From assembly GCA_016648135.1 (NCBI GenBank), contig JADDOH010010930.1:1-64000 (forward strand): DNA of 64,000 bases, read 5' to 3'. The position numbers and the translations under genes were made by a program. A model generated the notes under the pieces. The model did not search any database. It had not been told where the DNA came from and was given only the letters and a program-made list of their open reading frames with translations. Within the stretch, counting starts at the first letter, position 1. Each line of letters begins with the position of its first letter. Of the stretch, positions 11,946 to 23,364 are shown one piece after another. This stretch comes from Agrypnia vestita. Lineage: Eukaryota; Arthropoda; Insecta; Trichoptera; Phryganeidae.

Positions 11946-13790
11946 GACTACTGAAACATTTTTGCAATTAAATCTGTAATTTACAAGATGATTTTCAAAT
12001 TGCGGCTCATACGCGAATGGAGTAGGGCAATGGATATTTTTCGTCGAAAAGGGCGAATTTTTCGTGAGCTCTAATGGTTTATTTAGGATTAATTCTTTAA
12101 TTTGGTAATATCATGATAGTACTCATATCGATAACTATACGAATTTCACTTTAATTTGGCAATATTACGATAGTACTCATAACGAAAAGCTGTGATAGTT
12201 CACCCTTTGTATAAATGAATATTGCCGTATGCAATGTTAACAGAAAAATACAATTTACGTATAAGAACAATTGTATAAGCTTATTGAAACCAGACTGGCA
12301 AACTGTTTAGTGATCAAATGTAACATAGTAAGATTGCGATGTTAGCGAAATACACATCAACAATATGTAGAATATTCAAAACATTATTGTCTGGCGACAT
12401 AATTCAATATTTAGATCTCAAGAATGTATTTCCTTAAATTTATATTTTTGCAATAAAACTTCCTACCAAAAAAACGCCAAATACACCATTATGGTTAATA
12501 AAAAAACACCTCAAACACGCCCAATGTGTGTACCGCTGGCTGATTTTTATTTTCCCATTGTTTTGCCTCTGAATTTGCAAAGTAATTCTATAAAACCTGG
12601 TATAATTATTATAATGCTTATCTATAAAAATCCCGAGTCGAGATGGCTTGTTTTCTATACTTTTAATACATCATCATTCTGCAACTATCAAAAATGATCA
12701 ACAAGTATTCACGCTAAAAACGAAAAATTATAATACCAACGACTGAATAAAGTAAATTATCTAGTCCGATCTATAAAAAAACAAAATTAAATACAAACCT
12801 ACCTATCTGTACTGTTACATTAAGTTTCATTGATGTCTACCCGATAAAACTTTGATGAAAAATCCGCTGGTACAAAACACAATAAAATAGTTGAACTTAA
12901 TGCTACAAGCCTCGACTTTTTTGACCAATAAAAATCGAGGAAACAACTCGTATAATAACAACGGATTAAATTATTAGAAAAGGAGATGACAGACAACGAA
13001 CTAACGACGTACACTACATAAAACTCAACAAATAAGTGAAGCCATCACAGTTTCCAGTAGATGCATACGAGTTTGAGTACTGAGTTGCCATTAATATAAG
13101 TTGGTATGCACAATTTTTGAAAACACTAACCCACCTCAACACAGAATTATCTTAGTGAGAAGTTATCTTAGTAAAATTAATTAAAATTTTTTTCGCTTCC
13201 AATGATTGTACATTAAATGATTCAATCAGTTTTCCTGACAATTTCAACTATAACAAAGAGAATAATTAAAAAAACTCTTAAAGAGACTAGAATGGCTAAA
13301 TCAAAATTAAAAAAATAAAATCCAGCATTTTGGGGGCTTATGCGCGGTCCAGCCCTAATCGAAAAGTCGGAACAAAGGCGTAGGTTGCCGCCCCAGGGTC
13401 ACACTGACCCTCGCTGCCGGTAACGGTCACCTGGCAGAACCGAAAGACGCGAAAAGGAGGAGACGACTTTGCCACGTTTCGAAAATTCGATTACTACCGT
13501 TGGAAAGACCTGAATAACAATGGGCAAAGTGGGAAGGCAAATGAAAGATAATATATTTCTTTCTTTTACAAACAAGTTCTTCCATGTGCTGAAAGTTGTT
13601 AACACGTTAATGTTTCAGAGCTATATAAAACATGTTTTATACCAGAGTGAACTACATAGTATCAACTCTTAGGTAATTTTAGCCGATATGCTTATACTTT
13701 ACATATTAAATATCTATAATATCTATAATATATTTAAAATATTTGTATAAATAAAACATAAATAAATTCAAAAAAAAATATATATATATA
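11946..13790. other. Anonymous AT-rich DNA
   Basis: A degenerate tandem duplication of about 54 bp (AATTTGGTAATATCATGATA at 12097 and AATTTGGCAATATTACGATA at about 12151) is the only structure noted. Confidence 0.4.
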
Positions 13791-13832
13791 TGTTATTTAT
13801 ATTTTTCATTTATTTATGGAAGCGAGTCCCGT

Positions 13833-14140
13833 AATATTTATTAAGAAATAAATAAATGAAATTAAGAGAAACACACAAATATCAAATAATAAAACTGAAA
13901 AATTAAATGCTGACCTTTGTCTTATGCGGACAACGTGATTCCAATTTCACTATCCAGGCCACTAAATAAGTCGTCAATATTTGATAGTTATATGTTTCTC
14001 TTTGAATTATTAATTTAATTATTTATATTATTCCATTTTTATTAGGAGAGTAATCGATTGTTACGAGAATATCGGATTTACGGAGTTACGGATATTTGTG
14101 TGTTTCTCTTAATATCATTTATTTATTTCTTAATAAATAT
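13833..14140. mobile_element. TIR element with degenerate tRNA-like core, copy A
   Basis: Terminal arms of about 50 bp (13833-13883 and 14091-14140) are inverted copies: AAATAAATAAATGA and AAGAGAAACACACAAATATC are shared. Between them lies a sequence homologous to the tRNA-like module of the 32405 element, but decayed (about 13908-13975). Microsatellite AT runs flank both sides. It is a non-autonomous element of unknown superfamily. Confidence 0.65.
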
Positions 14141-14142
14141 AT

Positions 14143-14180
<38 letters not shown>

Positions 14181-14213
14181 TACTATAGATATATATGTAT
14201 ATATATATATAAA
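14143..14213. repeat. (AT)n microsatellite
   Basis: Interrupted AT repeats directly right of the TIR element. Confidence 0.9.
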
Positions 14214-14215
14214 GT

Positions 14216-14634
14216 GTTTTCTCCACAACCAGCCACAACCAACTATCGGTGGTTATGGTGGTGGATAGCCCTTGTTTGGTGTTACACCAAGGTGGTGAGT
14301 TTGGTGGGGGTGGCTATGCGTTGGTGGTAGTGGGTGACGAAAATGTGCTTTCTAGCACATTGTTTTGTTATGGGAAGGCCGCAAATGCTTCAGATTGTTT
14401 CAATACAGGCGCGCCGACTATGTCGATGAGTCAAAAAGTTTCCGGAGAAACCTGCTCTAGAATGTTCTGGAAGGAGAAGGTTTTAGAAAATTCTCGAAAG
14501 TTATAAAAGGTTCTAAACTGAGTGGCGGAATGTGTCGGTGTGTCTAGAAGGTTCCTGTAATTCGCGAAATTTCTATGACGATCCTAACAGTGCACTAAAA
14601 ATCTACGTGTGCGAAGCCGCGCGGGCACAGCTAG
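14216..14634 (+). mobile_element. Non-autonomous Helitron-like element, 3' end
   Basis: The right end reads GCGAAGCCGCGCGGGCACAG then CTAG, followed by T at 14635. A GC-rich imperfect hairpin just before CTAG, with T following, is the Helitron 3' signature and resembles common insect non-autonomous Helitrons. The interior (GAAAGTTATAAAAGGTTC region) is non-coding. The 5' TC end was not identified; 14216 is only the end of the microsatellite. Confidence 0.5.
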
Positions 14635-14639
14635 TAAAA

Positions 14640-15530
14640 TATAAATAAAATAACCAAGTATGCTTACGAAAATTTATCCACTGATATCCCCGTTCTCCAG
14701 TAAGGAAAGATATCCAGGTGCAGGAGAAACACTTAAAAATTTTATTTATCCCGTAGTCTTTTACACTCTTCACTTCAGAATCTCCCACTTGCCTTAGAAT
14801 ATTCGCACAATGCATTTGAACAAACATTAATAGTCAGGAATGCCTCGGAACACAAGGCCGGCCGCACGATGCGTACGATCAAGAATCCCAATTACAATAA
14901 TTTAGTTGTCTGTCCGTCCGTCGTAACTTCTTTATGGTAAATTTTTCTATTATATTGTCTTTTTTATTATTATAATTTCTATTTTAATTATAAATAATTA
15001 CTCCTTAGGAACCGACATGTAAAAATACCGCCATTTTTGACTTTAGATTACAGCTAGTTTACAATAATTAAATTATTTTCCATACACGTTTAGAGCATGC
15101 GGTGTCCGCAGATCCCCATTAATGTAAATGTCGTACAAGAAACAAAGCCGCGGTCAGTTTTATGTTTATTTTGTATACTGCGGGATCACAGTGGTGTGTG
15201 GTAACTTCTTAACGATCTTGGTAGATAACGGCTGTCGTCGGGGTGCCAGCTGATCGGATCTGTGTGCTGTCGTCAACTCTGTCCTGGGGCGCGGTCGTAA
15301 CGGATGGAAGACACACGAGGGCGACAGATGATGGTGCTGACGACAGGTGCAGGTGGTGTATAGCGGCGAGGTCGAGGATGCTGCTGCTGCAGAATGGAGA
15401 CGATGACCGCTGGTTGGCTATGGCAGTGAAGTTATGGCGACGATAGTCAACATCTCTTTCTTTCGAAGAGAAAGCTTACGTGGTTTGGGCTTGTGGATGG
15501 CTGGTAAGTCAACATTCTGTATTATAACTA
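14640..15530. other. Mixed unassigned DNA, partly GC-rich
   Basis: The phrase CCCAATTACAATAATTT at 14889 followed by TGTCTGTCCGTCC recurs at 60363 next to a SINE, so part is dispersed repeat. The patch at 15110-15480 is GC-richer and stop-poor on the plus strand but gives no recognisable protein. Confidence 0.4.
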
Positions 15531-15850
15531 ACTAACTAACCATCACGCCGTTTCACCGTAGGGGTAGGCAGAGAGGATTGAACGCCACACTTTTCTATCC
15601 TGGCACACCACTCTTACTTCGGCCACATTCATACATCTTCTCATACACGTTCTACGGTTGTTGCGGCTTTTAACAGGGCCATCCTCGAATACTTGTAGTA
15701 CCTGATCGTGCCAGGTCTTTCGCGGACGCCCTCTATTCCTGTTGCCTTCAACGCTCGCCTCATATATTTTATTAACCATCCTTTCCTCGTTCATACGTTC
15801 CACATGACCAAACCATCTCAGCACTCCTTTCTTTATTCTATCTACCACAC
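15530..15850 (-). mobile_element. RTE-like LINE 3' end, copy R1
   Basis: The minus strand has an uninterrupted 101-codon frame: KKGVLRWFGHVERM, NRGRPRKTWHDQV, then RRCMNVAEVRVVCQDRKVWR and a YPYGETA end. The RWFGHVERM and GRPRKTW blocks are the C-terminal signature of a large insect non-LTR RT group. The 3' end has a TTAG tandem tail (GTTAGTTAGTTAG, at about 15528-15541 on the other strand). A second truncated copy sits at 23190. Confidence 0.8.
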
Positions 15851-16555
15851 TACAGCCAGCATTGCATTCACCAAAAAATAAAAAATAAAATGAACCAACA
15901 AATTATGGTACCTCGATAATACTCGTAGTATTCATAATAAAAGATATAAGCCTCCTTAGTTTCATACTCAAATTTCGTAATGTTGATACGCATTAAATAT
16001 ATTTGCTTTGGCTCATAAAACATTAAATCAAATTATACTTTGAAGTCTACTCGGTAGTGACATAATAAGTAAAATCTTGAGTTAATAGTTTGTTTAATTT
16101 AATTTATGAATGTCATGTATTTTAAGCGTCGTTCAAAGCATTTCTTTAAAGATGAAAAGAAAATCCACCTTCTTTTTGAATCACCGCGTTTTTTTAAGTA
16201 TACTGATTTATTAATGACAATACAGTAATCCAGTGTTCTGGGGTTCGAGCCTCGTTTCAGTAGATTGCCAAATTGTAAACGAAAATAATGTGAAAAAAAA
16301 AAATTTAAAAAAACTATTTGCAAAAAGGATTTGCTAATTTATAATATTTAATTTTCCATTAACACTTTTTTAAATTTATAAAATTAAAAATTTATCTAAC
16401 TTTGATTTTTTTTATTTATATGTGAAATTTCTAAACTCTAGGCTGTTTAATTATTAAAAATTGCAAGTGGTTAACTTTTAAATTTGTTTTATTAGTGAGA
16501 TATTTATTAGTTATTCAACTGCCACCTATTTTTTTATCCCTTTAGTTCTAATATA
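15851..16555. other. Anonymous AT-rich DNA
   Basis: No family recognised. Confidence 0.4.
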
Positions 16556-16640
16556 AATTTTTAGTATATCTTGTATCCTGATGGAGGGACCATTGGCTCC
16601 GAAACGTGTAAATAGTTCAATAAATGATAGTTTTAAACAA
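16556..16640 (+). mobile_element. Penelope-type tail with hammerhead-like motif
   Basis: CTGATGGAGGGACC at 16578, loop ATT, GGCTCC, then GAAAC ending at 16605. It is preceded by TTAGTATATCTTGTATC, near-identical to the phrase before the 27462 motif, and followed by an AATAAATG segment, as at 27462. No endonuclease could be read upstream. The seventh core base is G instead of A, so activity is doubtful. Confidence 0.5.
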
Positions 16641-16862
16641 ATCGTCTTTTATTAACTCGTGGCGTCTTCTTGCTTGAAGGCTTGCCGTCAAAAAAACTTT
16701 GGATCAATTTTTGACCCTTTTCCCGTCATCCAATCGAGCTGAAACTTGGCAAGTAGACTCGCGGCGACGATCAAGAAGATCTATCAAATTTTCGTTAAAA
16801 AAAATTAATAATTATAGTATAATTTCGAATTTTTAGAAATTTTATTGGTTTTTTCAAATTAG
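16641..16862 (+). repeat. Dispersed repeat D1, copy 1
   Basis: About 210 bp match, as reverse complement, the stretch 51188-51385. Shared blocks are AACTCGTGGCGTCT, GACCCTTTTCC-like, CCAATCGAGCT, AAGTAGACTCG, GCGACGATCAA, GATCTATCAAATTT and AATAATTATAGTATAATTT. It is non-coding. The family is unknown; it directly abuts the Penelope-type tail here but not at the other copy. Confidence 0.75.
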
Positions 16863-17234
16863 AAACCTTAGAAAAGTTTGATTACTAGCATAGCGGCCCG
16901 ATAACGTCGCGGAAAATTTTTTTAAATTTGAATTACTCCGTCGGTATATATAATTAGGTACTTCACTACGAATGTCGAAAATCTAAATTGACTGACGAAT
17001 GTTTTTAGAATTTAATCTTCAAATGTAGTGTCTTATCAAAGCTCAAAACATCTGACATTTTAGAAACATATTAAATCACTGTAAGTTTAGTGTTATGTCA
17101 TATATTTAATTCGTCTTTAATTGTTGTTATATTTTACAAAGAAATGGAGCATAATAAAAACTTGGTTTTTATTGGTTACTTTTTATTATTAATATAAGAG
17201 AAACATCACTAGTTTCCAATTCATTCATTACGTA

Positions 17235-17515
17235 ACCACCGTTCACCGGGTTAAACTCTGACCGTGACCCGCTCGGACCACGTGACGCAGAACCACTTGC
17301 GATCCATACCCGCGCGTCCTTGGCGCGCCGCTACCCCGGCGGGGCGGCTGCACGCTCGCCTACGCCGTAGCGCGCCCTCCGCAAGGGCCACTTCGGCGCG
17401 GCGCGCGGCGGCTCCGCTCGCACCCTTTCGGCACCGGCGCGCTGCCGGAAAGCTATTAGAAAGCGCACAGACTGTATCGATACTCCACACATTGGGCGGG
17501 CTGCTGTGCTAATTC
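17235..17515. other. GC- and CpG-rich island
   Basis: An abrupt rise in GC content in AT-rich DNA, rich in GCGCGCC, CCCCGGCGGGG and GGCGCG. It is open on both strands for about 80 codons, giving Arg/Ala-rich translations that are a composition effect. It could be a promoter-type CpG island, a GC-rich repeat, or a fragment of a foreign sequence. No core promoter or splice signals decide this. Confidence 0.5.
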
Positions 17516-17898
17516 ACACTTACGGGACAATCAAACTGAGACAATAATATCCAATCATTACGGCCAGTTCTCAAAAGTTCTGAGGGAATTCAATCGGGTG
17601 ATTTGTAAAGATTCAAAGTCAACATACCTTTGTGCTTATTTTTTAACGTATAGATAAAAAATAATAAAGTCGATAAAAAAAAATATTGACAAATTTTTCA
17701 TGGGATGCATTAGATTTTTTAATAGGCTCCTTAATAGGTTCATCCCCATTCTGGCTACTTCTCTCGACTTTTTTATGTTAGAAAAATCCTCTTTTTGATA
17801 GTCAATTAATAAATTAAAATACCTGATACAAAAACGTAGTCTAATATTAAAATACAGTATAAAAAATAAGATAATTAGGAAAATAAAAGGTTGCAAAC

Positions 17899-18130
17899 TA
17901 CATCTTCTGTGTATAGTTTTCAGGGATATTCTGCCGTGTGTATGTGACCTCTCTGGCCAACGTTTCGGATCCCATTGCAGGGCCCATCATCAGGGCTGAT
18001 GTAATGAGATGATGATGGACCCTGCAATGGGATCCGAAACGTTGGCCAGAGAGGTCACATACACACGGCAGAATATCCCAGAAAACTATACACAGAAGAT
18101 TCTGAACGGCCGTGAAAACCTAAGGACATT
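17899..18130. mobile_element. Inverted-repeat element with paired hammerhead-like motifs, copy 1
   Basis: Arms of about 97 bp (17899-17995 and 18005-18103) are inverted copies containing GTATATGTGACCTCTCTGG-like and CCGAAACGTTGGCC blocks. The left arm, read on the minus strand, has CTGATGATGGGCCC, loop, GGGATCC, GAAAC (17962-17993). The right arm has the same on the plus strand with a decayed start (18008-18040). A tail AACGGCCGTGAAAACC follows the right arm. Copy 2 is at 35040. The layout resembles inverted Penelope pseudo-LTRs without the coding part. Confidence 0.65.
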
Positions 18131-19480
18131 TTTAGTTGCAAACTACACTTCGACTTAAAATAATTTGACTCGTAAATATTCTTCGTCCGGAAAACGGAAA
18201 GTAATTGAAGAGTGGTGTCCCTTCGGTAGGCCTTAGAATAGGATAAAATGAATTAAAAAGGAAGAGCGATACACTCTAATGGTTGAGAAATAAAGAACAA
18301 TGTAGAAACTAAAATTAAGAGCTTCATTGACAGAATATGATAATCTGAGATAAAAAATATCGCGCAAGTGCAGAGTGCATGGTCGTTAGTTAAGGTCTAT
18401 AAAATTTCTTAGTTAACAGATTTAAATTTTAATATGTCTGCCGTGAAGAATATATCCAGGATATTGATACTGAGAAAAAATCTCCATGAAGTCATTGATA
18501 AATATTTATTCTATTTATTAGTATTATCACGGGTCGTGGCTGCGACAGACAAATGAAAACACTGGAAATTAGTAAGTGATTTATTAATTTGTGATTAATT
18601 AATTATTAAATGGACAAAATCACTTAACACGAATTAAACAAAACGTTTTTCTTTAAATCAGAATATTTCTTAAGCTATCACTTATCTATGAACACATTAT
18701 TATCGCTGAGAACACTGTATTTAACATTCGCTAGAACATTCCGTACAATTCTCGCTTGCAATATTTATTTCGACACTTCGGTAAGAACTCGTTTAACTAT
18801 TTCTCTCGATATCTGCCGCTCTGAAATTACACAAATGGCAAAACAACTCTCTCTTATGCAGCGCGGTGTTGCTTTATATATGCAATACGCTCGTCTTTCG
18901 AACCTCCTTGATTATTCTATTCGTTTCTAGTGTTTAAGTGAAGGTCGTCGCTTCTAGTTTGCTCCAGGCATTTCCCGAATGTTGTATGTATTGTTACGTG
19001 TTACAATGGATTCGGACAGTGCGCGATTCCTTCTGCTTAAAGTGTTATAAAAATTTCAAACATACATATAAACCTTATATATTTCTCGACATAAGTGCAT
19101 TGAAGGTGATTCAGTTTAAAAGCTTTTTAAATATATATTTGAATAAATTTAGCACTAATATTCGCTTGCGCCAAATACTGTTGCCTCTGTTAGATTACTT
19201 CGTTGAAAGACTCATTGGAATCCACGCACGCCATACTTGTCGGTGTTTTAAATAACTTGGTTATTTATTACTAGATTTTTCTAATTTGTCGACCATAAAA
19301 GCGTATTCTGTAACATTTTATTACCCTAACCATTGGTAAATGCTCATACAGTGTATTTTATTTTCACACTAGGATAATCCATTAGGATATTAACGCCGTG
19401 TTTATAATATGTATGTTAAAAAGTACACATACGAGCAAACGTGATTTTACTATCGCACATTGATACGAATAATATAATTT
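18131..19480. other. Unassigned DNA
   Basis: The stretch 18690-18930 is stop-poor and less AT-rich, with a TATATATGCAATACGCTCG segment, and could be LTR or TE remnant, but no end or domain supports that. Nothing else was recognised. Confidence 0.35.
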
Positions 19481-19481
19481 A

Positions 19482-19512
19482 CTAGCTGTAACCCGTCAAA
19501 AATGACGGTACT
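19482..19512 (-). mobile_element. Helitron-like 3' terminus
   Basis: On the minus strand CCGTCATTTTTGACGG, a 6-bp hairpin, then GTTACAG, CTAG and T. This is the Helitron 3' layout. A diverged copy (CATCAAAAATGACG near TAGCTG) lies at 48128, and both are followed by a GGTTCGCGT-TTTGTTAA segment (19878 and 48161), so they belong to one family. Confidence 0.5.
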
Positions 19513-19559
19513 TTGCATGCCGGTTCCTAAAGAATATTGACTTATTTATAGCCGACACC

Positions 19560-19815
19560 CATTAAATAATAATAACGACTTTTATTAAAATATTTGAACA
19601 CCTTTTTCCCCGGCAGCTAATGGCACCTGCTATTTTAAACCCTGACGATTGTGCGTGCGTGAATCTAACGCGACTATGTAATTAAATAATTATTACTATA
19701 AGTAAAAAAGATACTAAAATAAAATTTTATAAAATGAGAATAAAATTTCCGTCACTGGGAATCGAGCCCGAATTTCCCGAGTGGAAGCCGGATACTCTGC
19801 CCCTACACCAAACAG
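19560..19815 (-). mobile_element. SINE S3, copy c (tRNA-like head)
   Basis: On the minus strand a tRNA-like head (about 19735-19812: GGTGTAGGGGCAGAGTATCC, then a B-box-like GGGCTCGATTCCC) runs into CGGAAATTTTATTCTCATTT, then a body with cytosine-rich GCGTTAGATTCACGCACGCA, CAATCGTCAGGGTTTAAAAT, GGTGCCATTAGCTGCCGGGG and AAAAGTCGTTATTATTATT. The same order occurs in the plus-strand copy at 60663. RNA polymerase III transcription is the known mode for such elements; this copy lies inside Helitron-like flanks. Confidence 0.65.
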
Positions 19816-20094
19816 AAGATGCCAGCGATCGCGTAAAAAATGTTTATATGCACTTAGTAGTGAAAAAATTATATAAATGGTTCGCGTTTTTGTTAATTTC
19901 TAGATATATGAAGTCTTATTTTTAAGGGTCCCGCACAGTGGTAACTTCCTAACTTGGTTGTTGCTTATGTCCAGCTATTATATAATTTTTACTGTTGTAT
20001 ATTATAAAATGCTAGCCCGCACTCGGAGGCACCCTGGATCATTGACGTATTTTAATATAGACACGTTATTCCCTTACTAGCCAGCTTTCATATA

Positions 20095-20479
20095 CACTCG
20101 GGCCTCATATAACACGGTTATATGGTTCCACAAAAACCTCGTGTAATACAAATCCGTGTTATATGAGGTTTGAAGTTCATACAAAAATAGGGTTTGCGTT
20201 CCAAAAAAAAATCGAAAATAGTTTTTATAATTATTATTAACAAAAACTTTGATAACACATATAATATAATTTCTCTTAATCGTAATCATGTATTTTATAT
20301 ATGGATTTTTGTATAGTCGACATGCCGAGTGAGATCATCATGACGTGAATGTTCTGTCATGAACGCAATCTACAAATCAAACATATTATTTAATTTATTT
20401 ATTTTTCTGAAATCGTGTTATAAAAAGCGTGTTATATAAAATAGTGTTAGATAAAACCGTGTTATACGAGGCCCAAGTG
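20095..20479. mobile_element. Pogo/Tigger-like MITE
   Basis: Left end CACTCGGGCCTCATATAACA and right end, inverted, CACTTGGGCCTCGTATAACA match at 18 of 20 positions, and both are flanked by TA. Sub-terminal repeats of CGTGTTATA occur several times at each end. Repeated sub-terminal motifs with TA duplications and CCTCNTATAACACG ends fit the pogo/Tigger group of Tc1/mariner. The 385-bp interior has no transposase. Confidence 0.75.
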
Positions 20480-20539
20480 TATAGCAAATTTTGCGTTGAA
20501 AGAGTTGCGTTGAATCACGGCACACAAACGCTCTGCGTA

Positions 20540-20760
20540 TAGACAGAAAAATCAGGTAATTTGAAGTCACGGTGACAAAAATAACATGCCCCTTCTTAAA
20601 ATAGTGTACGATACTCCGTTCCTTTTTCCGCGTGGCGTCGCGCCTGATCACAACGAAGGTCCGTTCGATAACGAATGCAAGTAAGGCAATTAATTACCTT
20701 ACTTTTGAGTTACCAAGATTTCACGTTTGCAACGTATCTACAGTTTATTATATCATTGCC
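20540..20760 (+). repeat. Dispersed repeat D2, copy 1
   Basis: Matches 49258-49495 in reverse complement: AATTTGAAGTCACGGTGAC, TAGTGTACGATACTC, TTCCTTTTTCC, CCGTTCGATAACGAATGCAA, GTAAGGCAATTA and CGTATCTACAGTTTATTATA are shared. No coding potential or known ends were found. Family unknown. Confidence 0.75.
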
Positions 20761-22031
20761 CTGGATGGCCTTTTTCAATGCAAAATTTGTTCAAGCAAAG
20801 GGTTGGGTCTTTACTCATGGCACTTTGCAGTCGGCCACTGACAAAACGGTTTCTAGTATTTCTTTTTTATATTACAGTATAGTACATAGATTTGCTCGAT
20901 ATTTTATTTTATGGACAGGGAATGGAATTATACCAAACACCTTTACAATAATGATTCTGTTGATGTCCTCCATCAGCTGAAACAGTTATATCATTAAAGC
21001 AAATTATTATTTCAGTTCCTGTTAAAACACGAAACTCGATTTACACTGTAGAAAAATATTACTTGTTATTCGCTCAATACTCTGCCAAAATTATTATAAT
21101 ATCGTTATGCATGTAGTTGCAGCGTATGTTATAAAATACGAACTAAGTAGAATTGGGAGAACTTACAAAGTGGTCTCTATATTATTACTAATATACTATA
21201 TTATATACTAACAATAATCAATAAAAAATGGACTCCAGATATATATCTAACAAACAAACATTTATTGCATTTTGGGAAAACAGAAACTGTACTCGGATTA
21301 TTCTAAATAACCTATAGTTTTCCTCCTTAGATAAGATAAACAATGCAAAAATTTAAATTATTTATATAATATTATAGTATATGTAGGACAATTAATCTTC
21401 ACGTCTTGAAAATGCAGAACATTATGTAAGATAGAGGAAGAGATCAAAGATACTCAATTTAAATTCGGAGATGGACTTGGTCCAAGAGAAGTAAGTGCTT
21501 TTCGTCATAAACTTTTGAAAGCAAATATTGTTCTCCATTGTTTCACAAACTATGGATTTCGATTATGAATTTTGATAGAGTTTAATACAAACATCTCATT
21601 CGATTACCCGAGCAATAATGAACTGTGACATTAATCTTAATGGAAAGCTATGTTACAATGGAAAACCTTATCAAAAAGTTGAAAAAAAACCAATGAAATC
21701 GAAATTCTACCATGTATTAGATGAAGTTGCTATCTGTCGCCACTAGCTAGAGGAACAGTTAGCTAACACAATGGTGAACGGCCAAATATATAATACATGT
21801 AGGTACGTCGATGAAACCATGAGTTCAGATACTTGAGAGAGAGACTATTTAATAAACAATGGAAGTTAGGTAAGTTAGCAAGAAATACAGATTAATAAGG
21901 AATTGAAGAAACAAACATGATTACTTTTTTTAAAATTGCATTAGGGATTGCTCATTTACAATGTAAGTTATAACTTGGAGTGAGTACCTATATGGAAGCA
22001 ATCCGCTGCTTGATGCTTTCAATGCTATCAT
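20761..22031. other. Anonymous AT-rich DNA
   Basis: No gene or family recognised. Confidence 0.4.
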
Positions 22032-22034
22032 TAA

Positions 22035-22179
22035 GGGCCGGTTGTTTCAAGTTGGATTAAAGTAAGCGTTCTTTTAAAGCATAGATTTTTACGTTCTCCA
22101 CCAATCAGACGATACGTTTTCGTAAAAATCTATGCTTTAATCGACCGCTTACTTTGATCGAACTTGAAACAACCGGGCC
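22035..22179. mobile_element. PIF/Harbinger-like MITE
   Basis: Ends GGGCCGGTTGTTTCAAGTT and, inverted, GGCCCGGTTGTTTCAAGTT, flanked on both sides by TAA. The arms continue inward (AAAGTAAGCG, AAAGCATAGATTTTTACG), so almost the whole 145 bp folds into one hairpin. A TAA duplication with GGGCC ends is typical of PIF/Harbinger. Arms are well conserved, suggesting a fairly young insertion. Confidence 0.8.
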
Positions 22180-22182
22180 TAA

Positions 22183-23185
22183 ATACATCTACATGATCGC
22201 TCAGTTCATTTAGGTGTTGCACACTACGCGTTATGGTGCTGTGCTTATTTTGGGACATGAAATAGCGCGTGACCTCGATTTCGCAAATAATTATTTGGTA
22301 CAAACATGTTACCATAATCAATAGTAATTGAAGAAGAAAACACCATCGCAAATATCGCTATATCGCCGGTCATGTAAAACGCATGTCCATAACATAAGTC
22401 GTGCAGACATGAGAATATAAACTTGAGGAATATGTTAAAAGAGAAATGGAACCAATCTCAAAAGAAAAGAACACGAATTGAAAACCGTAGAAGCACCCTT
22501 ATGAAGATGGCGACTTTTTTAAATAAATGTTTAAACAATTACGTAACCCAACCTAGCTAAATTTAACTAAATCTATCAGTATAGTGCCTATACATACCCA
22601 CCTATATTTAATTTACTACCTATATTTAAAGCACTTTTTTTGTTACTCGAAAATCATACAACTTTAAGGATATACGTTTTTTCGTAAATATTTCAACAAA
22701 TTTAAATTATATATTAAGTTATTTCGGATTATTTTATTTAGTCTTCTTCAATAACAGCAAAATATGTTTGTGGTAACATCATCATCCCCATTTAGAATAT
22801 CTGTCGTGCCATAATGTCCGTAACTTGCTGGAACAACTTTGGGTAATTGGAGTTAGGCACGGAATTAGCGCGCGGCCCAGGCTACACGCAAGGGTTATTA
22901 TTAATGATTAGCATATTTAATTATTATATCACGTATAAATGGTTAGTTTTTCTTGTCGTCGTCAATTACAGTAAGTGGAAACATTAACTATTAAATTATT
23001 ATTTTTTGGTTTTCTAAATTAATTCGTAATGATTGCAAAAATTTAAATATATGTTAAAATTGCATAAATTTTGATACTAACAATAGTTAATAAATTTTAC
23101 ATACTAATTAAAAAGTATTAAATTTAGATAAATTAGAAATTATAAAATGTGATTAAAGCATATATATTGGAGAATGGCTCTGTTA
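22183..23185. other. Anonymous AT-rich DNA
   Basis: Nothing recognised. Confidence 0.4.
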
Positions 23186-23189
23186 AAAG

Positions 23190-23335
23190 CTCAACAACTG
23201 TAAAGCATGCATGAGAAGATATATGAATGTAGCCGACGAAAAAAGGGTGTGTCAAGATAGAATAATATGACATTCTATCCTTTCTGCCTGCCTCATGCAG
23301 TTAAACGGCTCGGTGGTTAGTTAGTTAGATAATTA
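23190..23335 (+). mobile_element. RTE-like LINE 3' end, copy R2
   Basis: Plus-strand translation gives MRRYMNVADEKRVCQDRII, a stop where copy R1 has tryptophan, then HSILSA, followed by a GGTTAGTTAGTTAG tail. This aligns residue by residue with the last 35 codons of the 15530 copy. Strongly 5'-truncated, dead. Confidence 0.75.
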
Positions 23336-23364
23336 AATATTATAAATTACAAAATTCATTATAT

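Noticed and set aside
17251..17512. Overlapping Arg/Ala-rich ORFs on both strands
   Set aside because: Both frames are open because of GC-rich composition; no domain and mutually antisense.
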